Positions 56,801 through 64,000 of a stretch of DNA of 64,000 nucleotides are shown piece after piece (the first letter of the stretch is position 1; every line of letters starts with the position of its first letter). Source of the stretch: Cryoendolithus antarcticus. Its lineage: Eukaryota; Ascomycota; Dothideomycetes; Cladosporiales; Cladosporiaceae. The position numbers and the translations under genes were made by a program. The stretch covers positions 1 to 64,000 of the forward strand of contig NAJO01000039.1 of assembly GCA_002077065.1 (NCBI GenBank), given 5' to 3'. The notes under the pieces are model-generated. The model was not told the DNA's origin, did no database searches, and saw only the letters and a list, made by a program, of their open reading frames with translations.

Positions 56801-57587
56801 AGTCGCCGTGCACGCCGATGCGATGCTGAAGAAGAACGGCTCACAGATCTGCATGGACTTCTATCTGCATGAGAAGCCGCTGCAAGAGGCCCAGCAACTG
56901 CGCCAACAGCTGCACAACATCATCGCTTCTGAGCTTTCTGCTGGTTTCGATCATGCTAACGTAAGCGACCTCCGATACGAACCGTCGATACCGATCCCCT
57001 CGGAAAAACGACGGAAGATGCTCAATCAAGTCGTCGCAGCTGGATTTATCGATCAAATTGCTCTTCGAGCCGACTTACTACCCTCCACTGGTTCCATCCA
57101 TCGAGCAAAACGAGCCAATCAAGTACCCTACCGAACGCTCATGCCTTCGGTGAAAGAGGAAGATATCGACCACGCTCTCTCACAAGAAGATCAAGACTTC
57201 CAACGCTCTGTTTACGTGCACTCTGCGTCAGTTCTTGCCAAGCTGAGCGCCACGGAAATGCCACCTTATATCGTCTATTCACACATGTCACGCGCATCGC
57301 CATCAAGCGTAAAGGACGGGAACGACGTTCCGCGTACGCGGATCCATCCCCTTTGTGTGGTCTCCGCCAAACAGATCGCTTCTCTCGCGGAAGGCACACC
57401 GTTACTGCAGTATGGTAAGCCGATTCAGAAGATTGAGGAATTGGATGGAGGACGTAGAAGATGCTGGGTCGGAATTGAAGTCAGTGCTACGCGAGGTGGC
57501 ATCGGCTGGCCTCTAGGGACATGGAGGGTTGAACAGGTCAGAGGGAGGATGGGCGATTGGGTTGTGGAGAAGGTGCTGCAACGGTAG
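53820..57587 (+). CDS. ECM16: DEAH-box RNA helicase Dhr1 (Ecm16/DHX37), 18S rRNA maturation
   Basis: 1255 residues, single exon, ATG at 53820 (MPPKFVPRERKHRRLAKLKE). The helicase core has Walker A GETGSGKTTQVPQ (about 387), DEAH (about 501), SATLR (about 546), TNVAETSLTIPDIRYVFDCG (motif V region, about 740) and QRTGRAGRTGPG (about 793), followed by the winged-helix/ratchet region and an OB-fold. Dhr1 removes U3 snoRNA from pre-18S rRNA in the nucleolus. The N-terminal 350 residues are basic then strongly acidic (runs of Glu/Asp/Ser at about 205-310), as in orthologues. An acidic insert sits between the two RecA domains (about 645-700). Confidence 0.96.
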   Translation: MPPKFVPRERKHRRLAKLKETSKKAPPTQSNEEVIVPVSKSEQEERRQQIRDELRAHQPDAKISGKKRKRLDHYVDTKLRKEENLEFIKKLASHQIDTSLLQSSKKLGRVNDTRREVIERALKERQAGIDVRGDQDEVLYERRGAVEAPAHIPIAVSAGISNSTTAESFGSGLKRPLDVGADGKPVLPSRKRRKREKKARSVQEPTPMSDEGSEGSEGTDEEAMDSESDQDEWNGFSDDEIGEHSTEESRENTASDSEDDSATSNSAEESTEDEDDHENSEIDDVDKPARASAFKMWAAARRNEAIGFEPSIAPTSDPAVIAAFKPRVSSPDPAQPAATTTATTARPEKAITINRVPDIQAARLELPVVQEEQKIMEAIHNNPITIICGETGSGKTTQVPQMMYEAGYGTAIGKPRATSGKSAASFSRGMIGITQPRRVAAVSVAQRVKTEMGSEFSRQVAHQVRYDSAVTSDTAMKFMTDGILLREISQDFVLSKYSAIVVDEAHERSVNTDILIGMLSRIVPLRAQLAGEQPTRYSPLKLVIMSATLRVSDFIQNDRLFKGVVPPIVEAEGRQHPVTVHFSRTTERNFVSEMVRKLERAHRKLPHGGMLVFLTGQQEIQDVAARLNQVLGGNASYSRPTTNGRDSSFGFGADDYDNAIIRKRGDTLEGDDEAGSDVEINGTDSDAEDVDFDVPPDPAFKPKKTQGLLKPHILPLYAALPTSQQMRVFQDPPEGHRLIVLATNVAETSLTIPDIRYVFDCGRSKEKVYDTSAGPGIQTFEIDWISKASAAQRTGRAGRTGPGHCYRLYSSAVFEEFFAEHAVPEVLRTPLENVVLQLKSMEIENVVNFPFPTPPDRKQLEVAETLLRNLGAIDEGNGKITPLGRQLLAFPVSPRFGKILLLAHANEVVTPAVATVAALAVGALSMPEVQAGAASVRLGPAADDESDDYDGNQQRRVEREGHTAAEILHQKYTRAQAKLSQWDNSSDAVKMLATVAVHADAMLKKNGSQICMDFYLHEKPLQEAQQLRQQLHNIIASELSAGFDHANVSDLRYEPSIPIPSEKRRKMLNQVVAAGFIDQIALRADLLPSTGSIHRAKRANQVPYRTLMPSVKEEDIDHALSQEDQDFQRSVYVHSASVLAKLSATEMPPYIVYSHMSRASPSSVKDGNDVPRTRIHPLCVVSAKQIASLAEGTPLLQYGKPIQKIEELDGGRRRCWVGIEVSATRGGIGWPLGTWRVEQVRGRMGDWVVEKVLQR

Positions 57588-58486
57588 TATGTGCTGCATT
57601 GGACGAGAAATGAGAGCTTTAGTGGGCCTCGGAGAGGCGGTAGGTACGATAGGAGTCAGCCAATTGTACTGATGTGTCACAATAGCCTCTCCCCAATATC
57701 CAATTTCCACTTCAGGTGCTATCCGTGTAGCTGCGCAAAGGTGTAGAAGTTCTGCTGACCCTTAGAGACCATCTCCGAAGCAAGTCCTGCTGGTGTTAAG
57801 CCTTGTCTGGAGATCTGCATCGCTTGGTAGTATGAATAAATGACGCCATCCGGCAGATCCTTACACCAAACATGCCCCATACTCTGGGACTACTCTTCGA
57901 GCGATCATGAAACCTACCCCATGGACTCTTCGATCACTTGTGTCCGCGAGACGACCCCTGCCGAGACTACTCGGGTCTGTCAGATCACGGAACCGACAGC
58001 ACGCCTCCATACGGAACCCTCAGGGCGTCGCCTGACGAGACGCTCGCCAGGCTATTCGATTCGAGCATTGCTACAGGCCGCGCAGCCCGTCCAACCAAGT
58101 TGTTACGATTAGATGGGGCCCCAAAGTATGTACGAAGAGTGGGCACGTGATCAAGCTATATCCGACGTATGTCCGATCGTGCTATGGCGTGATCGAGGAC
58201 ACATGAACCTCACTCTAGCAACATCGGCACCCTCGATTGCGTGACTAGATTCGCTACAATTCCACCTCTTCACTTCGACGGTTCCCGCTACTCGTAGACT
58301 TCGGATTCGGCGACTGGCCTTGCCAACGACAGATTGTGCTCCTACTGGACGATGCGCATGTCGACCTTGTGGCAATCATGTAAGCATTGGGTCCGTACCT
58401 TTCTTCTTGTACCGGAGCTTCTTCGTTGGTTCTCGTATCGATAGTCCTCTTGTAATCGTGCACATTCCACCTTTCTTGAATACAAC
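57588..58486. other. intergenic region upstream of the flavin monooxygenase
   Basis: 899 bp. Several short frames on both strands, none with recognisable content. Includes the DHR1 3' end and the monooxygenase promoter. Confidence 0.45.
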
Positions 58487-60094
58487 ATGGCCGGCCAGCA
58501 GAGACTCAATGTCGAGAGAGTGGGAGTAATCGGCGCGGGCGTCAGCGGTATCTCCTCAGCTATACACTTGAGACGAGCGGGCCTCGATGTTACTGTGTTT
58601 GAGCGCAGCGATCATGTTGGCGGCGTTTGGTAGGTTCAACTTGCATCACTGTGATTGGCATGTGGTGGCATTGATACCTGGGCAAGGTACTTCGACGAGC
58701 GATCGGCCAAGGACGCAGCATATCCGTCAACTAAGCCTTCGGTGGGTGACTCTTCGGAGTACGAGGCCAGTCTGTCAAGTCGCCAGGACAGGCGGCGTGA
58801 TTCACCGGTAGAAGGCGGCGATCTGGATTACGAGAAGGCGTCAATAGCTTTCGCGCCACCAGGACCGTGCTATGATGGTTTACGGAACAATGTCTCGACT
58901 CATGAAATGGAGATGTCGACACACCTGTTCAAAGCCAGCACAGAGGAGTTCGTCAGTCAACGGGAGTTGGCGGACTACTTGCAGGATGCTGCCAATGCGA
59001 ACAACACGCACACGGCCATAAAGCTTGATACTCGAGTCGAAGACGTGCAGAAGATCGATGGGAAGTGGCGAGTCGAGACGACAACGCTGACGAAGATGGA
59101 CTCAGGCCCACAGTACACTCCAAGGACCTACCAATTTGATGCCGTCGTTGCGGCGAACGGCAACTATCACGCAATGAACATTCCCGACATCCCGGGTCTC
59201 AAGGAATGGAAGCAGACTTACCCAGACCGGGTCATGCACTCGAAGCTATACCGGCGACCCCAGAAGTATCGAGATCAGAACGTTCTCGTTGTCGGCGCCA
59301 GTGTGAGCTCCACAGACATCGTCCGCGAGCTCGGCAGCATAGCGAAGGCGGCATATCAATCTTCTCGCGGTGGTGCTTATGATCTTCCTACGACTTTGCT
59401 GCCCGATAATTGCGCTCGTGTGTCCGGAGTCAAGTCGTTCGATCTTCTTTCCCCAGCCTCGAGCTCCACATCATCTACCTGCATCCCCGGCAGTGTGACT
59501 CTCACAGACGGCACCGTGCTCAAGGGCATCGACTCCGTCATCCTGGCAACAGGCTACCACGTCTCGTTCCCCTTCCTCCGCTCCCTCCACGCCGACCACC
59601 TCTCCTCATCGACCGCTGACCATAGGGTCCTCGTAACAGACGGCCAGCAGACACACAACTTGCACAAAGACATCTTCTACATCCCTGATCCGACTCTGAG
59701 CTTCATCGGCGTGCCTTATCACACCGCGACATGGACTTTCTTCGAGTTCCAAGCGATGGCTTTAGCGCAGGTACTAGCCGGGAAGGCAGCACTTCCGAGC
59801 GAGGCGGGGATGCGAGAGGAGTACGAGCGGCGGCTGACGACGAAGGGCGCTGGGAGGGGTTTTCATAGTCTGAAGGGCTCGGGGCAGGAAATAGCGTCCG
59901 TCAATGACTTGGTCGAGTGGGTGAATGGTGGGAAGGAACAGGTGAGAGAGGGAGACTACGTGATGAAGGGTCATTCCGAGAAGTGGTTGGCGAGTTATGC
60001 GAGGCGGCAAGAGAGGTTCAAGCTATTGTTCGGGCCGAGCAGGGACAACGCTGTGGACGAGAGGGTTTTGGCGGGGATGATAGGATGTGTGTAG
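58487..60094 (+). CDS. flavin-containing monooxygenase (FMO-like)
   Basis: 516 residues from exons 58487..58629 and 58687..60094; the 57-bp intron (GTAGGT donor, AAG acceptor) splits the Trp codon of HVGGVWYFDERSA. The FAD motif is VIGAGVSGISSAIHL (residues 14-28). The NADPH site reads VLVVGASVSSTDIVREL and the SVILATGYHVSFPFL motif is the FATGY element of FMOs. The FMO identifying sequence is degenerate here (YPDRVMHSKLY for FxGxxxHxxxY). Such fungal enzymes oxidise soft nucleophiles (N or S atoms); the substrate is unknown. No neighbouring biosynthetic cluster is seen. Confidence 0.9.
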
Positions 60095-60309
60095 CGGCCG
60101 ATTTAGAACCTTCACGATACAGTATAGCCCCTTCGACCATTTCGCGGATCCCGATGGGCACCCTAGCCGTGACTCGAGGGCTACTGGATATCTCTTGTGA
60201 GTGGCAATGTGAAGTGCGAGGCCTTCTCCTCTCCTGTCGGTCAGTCCCGTGCTCGTATGCTCTGCGTCCCTCGTGAGTGCCGCGCCAGTTGCGGTTGAGC
60301 CTACAATTC

Positions 60310-61617
60310 TCAGTCCTCGGTCAGGTCAACCACTTCCGACATCTTGCTGCGTTCAGATTCGAACAGCTTCCGCTCGTATTCTGCAGTCTTCACAGCTGCG
60401 GCGGCTTCAGCGCGCAACACATTGAGCTCGCGCTCGATGTTCGACGGTGCGTTTGTCTGTGGACGAACTGCAGGTCTGGTACGAGTCGGCGCACCGGACC
60501 TCTGGCGGTGTCCTGGAGTAACACCAGGCACTGGAGGCGGTAGCTGTGTGAGTCGTGGCTTGATGTCCTCTGGGCTTGCGGAACGTTTGGGCTTTTGATC
60601 GTGCTCCTCTGCGGCTAGGGCTGAGACATCACTGATAGCTGGTGTGCGTTCTGGAGTCAGAGTCCCGAGCTCATCAGCGGCGCGCAAGCCTGATCGGCCT
60701 TGACGGTGCATGCTGGCGATGCGCTCTGTCACACCCTCCGGACTTCTTCGTGACCGTTTGGAGCTTACAGTCCGCTCGTTGTAGCGCGTCGTGCTAGCAC
60801 GCGGAAGTAGATGATCCGTGTCCATATCGACCATGAAAGGGTGCGATCTTTTCCCGGGTAACGATACGTAACCGTGGGCTTCACGATCACGCGAAGAGAT
60901 CCGTGACGCAGTCATGTCCGCTGCTAGGGTGTCCCTTGTCGATGACTCTATACCGTCATCTTTGCGTTACGTCCGCTCACTGTCTGCGAAGGACCGTACC
61001 GCCTGCCTGTATGTGGGTGTATCTGATCGCAGAACTATCACTTCGGATTCGTGGCTCCAAAAGCCATTGCCGCCTCCGAGAGCGCCGACAGTAGCAGGGC
61101 AGAGGAGATAGCTGAAATCGTTCTCTACTTCAGCGTTGAAAGTGGACTGCGCTACCGCCAGCTTGATGCCAGCGTCCAGTGCATGACTGTCTCTGGGAAA
61201 AGCTCGGATAAAATTCCCTGTCGTATGGCGATCGTGATGTGAGATCGTGCGATGACATTCGCGCTCGTAGCGAGCACGCAGCTCGAGCAGTGTGTTGACA
61301 CGTCCTGCATACTGTGATGGAGCCTAAGAGAGTAAGCGCATGACCATATCGCAAGTGACGGCAACACATACTTCGTGAGACGGGAGCTCTGGTGCCTTGC
61401 ACCTCCGGCATTGGAGATGAGAACATTGGCACTGTGTACCTTTAGGTACGCTCATGCTACATTTTGAGCAGATTGCTCTTGTGAGCACGGCGTCCGCCAG
61501 CTCATCAGTCACATGGTGTGGTATGTGGTCGATGTCGCGCTTGTAGACGCCAAGAGGCAACAGATCGAACGCGATTAGCTTGTCGTGCATGATAGGCGGT
61601 CTATGGGGTGCATGCAT
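60310..61617 (-). CDS. uncharacterised three-exon protein with cysteine cluster and SIM-like C-terminus
   Basis: 396 residues from exons 61372..61617, 60981..61311 and 60310..60923. Introns of 60 bp (GTATGT, CTTAC, CAG) and 57 bp (GTGAGC, TAG) keep the frame; treating the last part as its own gene from ATG 60915 is possible but the upstream exons fit it exactly. A second acceptor 12 bp earlier in intron 1 is also in frame (adds APSQ). Residues 55-80 hold a cysteine cluster: ICSKCSMSVPKGTQCQCSHL then QCRRC, six cysteines fit for zinc. The C-terminal 200 residues are disordered and basic with a helical ERELNVLRAEAAAAVKTAEY and end in SEVVDLTED, a SUMO-interaction-like motif with acidic flank. 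Nuclear role is inferred. ATG at 61617 or 61590; exons further upstream are possible. Confidence 0.6.
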
Positions 61618-62346
61618 CTGTAGCGAGAGGAAGAGTGACGTTGTGCTGCTTACTTTACTGAAAAGTAGATGGAAAATGCCAGAAGCCGAAACGCTCACAT
61701 GTGCACATGGCTCTCGAGGCGAGTGACGATGCGGTTGAGTGAGCTAACACACTCGATCGTTGGTTCCGGAGAACTTCACTACCTAGACCTGCGATGGTAT
61801 ACACCGTAAAGCTCATCTTCTGCGTTCATGCCAGACAAAACGAAGCAGGCCGAGACTATGTTGCTCGCCGTCCTTGTTGGAGTATGCCAGGTATCATGGT
61901 ACCTGCCGCGCCATTGGCTTCCATGATCACTGGCACGAGCGTGACTAGATCGAAGGTCCAACATGTCGAAGTTACGAAAGTCGAATGTAGCAGATGACCG
62001 TAGACATCGATGGGAACACAGGAACATGAGGTCAAACGCGAACTCAGCCGCGTAACCGGCGGCATGTCACCGCAAGGCTTGGTTGAAGGTCTGTGCTTTG
62101 CGCCCCAGCGATAAGGTCGAAGCTGCTAATCAAACATTTCTTCTCTCGCCTAGGGCCTCTTCGTCCGGTGCACCCCCTCCTGAGGCAGCATACGATGTCG
62201 TCAGTGGTATACGAGCAGCAGCTGGCCCTGGACGCATTCGAGAACGAGTAGCGAGGTTACTACATTGGCAACAAGTCTTGGAACATTGCTTTTCTCGTCG
62301 AAGCTTCAGCCGCGCCATTGGCCATTGCGAGTGACGTGATACGACC
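61618..62346. other. divergent intergenic region before the MFS gene
   Basis: 729 bp. Could contain an extra 5' exon of the minus-strand gene (a GTAAGC..CTACAG stretch abuts its first ATG). Otherwise nothing supported. Confidence 0.4.
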
Positions 62347-63990
62347 ATGGACCACCACGTGAGCCATGACGAGGAGCTGGAGGATCTCGCTGGAACGCAT
62401 CGCATGTTTGCGCGCATTGAAAGCCCCGGTCAGACCTCGACTATCTACAGCGAGAACATCACGCTCGTGCCACAGCCGACGAAATCTCCCAACGACCCTT
62501 TGAACTGGGGAGCAGCTCGCAAATATTGGCATGCGACTCTGATTCTGTTCATGACTGCCCTGACAGCAGCCATCTCGAACGACGCAGGCTCAGCTGGCGA
62601 AGCTCTCGACGGCGACCTCGGCATTAGCTACAATGTCCAGAACACCGCTGCGGGTGTGCTGTTCATCGGTATCGGCTACTGGGCGCTGCTCGCGAGTCCG
62701 ATGCCTTGGCTGTATGGTCGCAAGATACAGTACTTGATCTGTTTGCTAGCTGCGATTGGTGGGTCGATCTGGTTCGCGCGCATCCAGACGTCAAACGACA
62801 CGATCTGGAATCAGCTCTTCATTGGTGCTTCCGAGTCTTGCGCTGAGACTGTGGCACAATTGAGCTTGTCGGATCTGTTCTTCCAGCACCAGCGGGGGTC
62901 AGTGTTGGGTGTCTATATTCTAGCGACATCAATTGGGACTTTCCTCGGACCGCTCATTGCTGGCTATATTTCGAGCAATGTGGGATGGAGATGGATCGGC
63001 TGGACTTCTACTATCATCTGTGGGATCACGCTGCTAGTCTTCATGTTCACGCTTGAGGAAACAGCATTTGAACGCGACAATATCCTGTCAGGACACCTGA
63101 TCAGCCCTGCCAATCCAACACTTACAGAGGAAGGCGAGAAGCAGGCATTCGCCGCCGCACAAGGTGGCCCCGAGAATGGCTACACAGACGAGTTGCCGGG
63201 CGCTACAGACCCGAAGAAGCCGTATTGGAAGAGCATCGCGTTAGTCACGCCCGCCCCTAACCTGGTCGGGTTCGGCTTCAAGCAGTACTTCGTCCGCTTG
63301 TTTAACACCCTACGCGTCTTCTACTTCCCAGCAGTGCTGTACTCGGGTCTCCAATGGGGCGCACAAGATGCTTGGCTATCATTCTATCTCACCGTGCAGC
63401 AAAATAACTGGTACGACGCGCCATGGTACTACAGCGATCAAGCCGTCTCCATCATGAACGTGCCGACACTCATAGGTGCAATTATTGGCTGCGTCTATGG
63501 TGGTTGGTTCTCAGACTACTTTATGCAATGGATGGCGAAGAGACGAGGCGGTATTAGCGAAGCTGAGGACAGACTGTGGCTCATGCTGCCTTCTGGCCTG
63601 ATCAACCCGGCTGGTCTGATGCTCTTCGGCATCGGGTCTGGCAAGGGCTGGAGCTGGCCTGCACCGTACGTCGGGCTAGCCATGATAGGTTTCGGCTGGG
63701 GCTGTGCGGGCGACTTGGGAATGGCTTACCTGATGGACGCGTACCCTGATATGGTGCTCGAGGGTATGGTGGGTGTTGCGGTCATCAACAACACACTGGC
63801 TTGCATCTTCACATTCGTGTGCTCATTCTGGATTGATGCGTCGGGATTGTCGAACACATTCATTGCGATCGGTGTGCTGTCGCTGTTCTTTCATGCACTG
63901 ACGATTCCAATGCTTTGGTATGGGAAGAGCGCGCGGCGGTGGACCGCGAAGAAGTACAGGAACTATTTGCATCTTCGAGATGGACGATGA
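62347..63990 (+). CDS. MFS transporter, DHA1-like drug/polyamine type
   Basis: 547 residues, single exon, complete 10 bp before the window end. The cytoplasmic N-terminus carries the fungal signature SPNDPLNWGAARKYWH, followed by about 12 transmembrane helices in two groups of six with a central hydrophilic loop (about 240-300). Motif A-like residues appear in PWLYGRKIQYL and the GPLIAGYISSNVGWRWIGW segment (motif C region) is typical of DHA1 proton antiporters. The WKSIALVTPAPNLVGFGFKQ block is shared by a large clade of fungal transporters of unknown substrate. Ends YRNYLHLRDGR. Confidence 0.92.
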   Translation: MDHHVSHDEELEDLAGTHRMFARIESPGQTSTIYSENITLVPQPTKSPNDPLNWGAARKYWHATLILFMTALTAAISNDAGSAGEALDGDLGISYNVQNTAAGVLFIGIGYWALLASPMPWLYGRKIQYLICLLAAIGGSIWFARIQTSNDTIWNQLFIGASESCAETVAQLSLSDLFFQHQRGSVLGVYILATSIGTFLGPLIAGYISSNVGWRWIGWTSTIICGITLLVFMFTLEETAFERDNILSGHLISPANPTLTEEGEKQAFAAAQGGPENGYTDELPGATDPKKPYWKSIALVTPAPNLVGFGFKQYFVRLFNTLRVFYFPAVLYSGLQWGAQDAWLSFYLTVQQNNWYDAPWYYSDQAVSIMNVPTLIGAIIGCVYGGWFSDYFMQWMAKRRGGISEAEDRLWLMLPSGLINPAGLMLFGIGSGKGWSWPAPYVGLAMIGFGWGCAGDLGMAYLMDAYPDMVLEGMVGVAVINNTLACIFTFVCSFWIDASGLSNTFIAIGVLSLFFHALTIPMLWYGKSARRWTAKKYRNYLHLRDGR

Positions 63991-64000
63991 GATCGAGCAC

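Noticed and set aside
60310..60915. Stand-alone 201-residue gene starting at ATG 60915
   Set aside because: Upstream exons join it in phase through a standard 57-bp intron, so one larger gene explains it better; not fully excluded.

Overview
The window is nuclear DNA of a filamentous ascomycete (Pezizomycotina), most likely a Dothideomycete. The evidence is the protein families present (AA9 copper monooxygenase, DUF202-tailed VTC protein, KDM4-type JmjN/JmjC/ePHD demethylase, fungal FMO and MFS types), the compact gene packing on both strands, and introns of about 50 to 63 bp with GT..AG ends and CTAAC/CTGAC-like branch points. The class is inferred from protein feel, not from any search. I see no transposon, CRISPR array, tRNA, rRNA or viral insertion. 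Many genes are split by introns, so I rebuilt them by hand; exon joins are given in each entry and were checked for reading-frame continuity.

Layout. 0-5 kb: left-edge fragment of mitochondrial tRNA-modification GTPase MSS1 (-) and tuberin TSC2 (-). 5.6-18 kb: TRAPPII subunit TRS120 (+), SPX-VTC polyphosphate-polymerase subunit (-), Nudix hydrolase with a C-terminal membrane segment (+), AA9 lytic polysaccharide monooxygenase (+), WD40 protein (+), an unknown (-). 18-30 kb: SNARE BET1 (-), peroxin PEX16 (-), SDR enzyme (+), HD-domain phosphohydrolase (-), proteasome lid subunit RPN8 (+), SWIM-domain SWS1 (-), SWIRM-domain protein (+), MSO1 (-). 30-36 kb: a gene-poor stretch with two gene models reconstructed here (30.1-30.8 kb and 34.0-34.8 kb, both -), formate dehydrogenase (+) and a tiny GRGGYN-bounded protein (+). 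36-48 kb: KDM4 demethylase (-), ESS2/DGCR14 (-), YAG7-like RGG protein (+), RNase H2 catalytic subunit (+), TDA3-like FAD oxidoreductase (-). 48-64 kb: RWD/RBR ubiquitin ligase (-), dolichyl-diphosphate phosphatase (+), SLD7 (-), a PAC3-like chaperone (-), DEAH helicase DHR1/ECM16 (+), flavin monooxygenase (+), a three-exon unknown with a cysteine cluster and a SUMO-interaction-like tail (-), and an MFS transporter (+).

The genes do not form one pathway; the set is housekeeping: membrane traffic (TRS120, BET1, MSO1, PEX16), proteostasis (RPN8, PAC3-like, RBR ligase), genome maintenance (SWS1, SLD7, RNase H2), chromatin (KDM4, SWIRM), ribosome biogenesis (DHR1) and nutrient/TOR control (TSC2). 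The least explained parts are the GRGGYN mini-protein with an in-phase intron, the reconstructed small membrane protein near 30.1-30.8 kb with similar-looking fragments upstream, and the three-exon gene at 60.3-61.6 kb.
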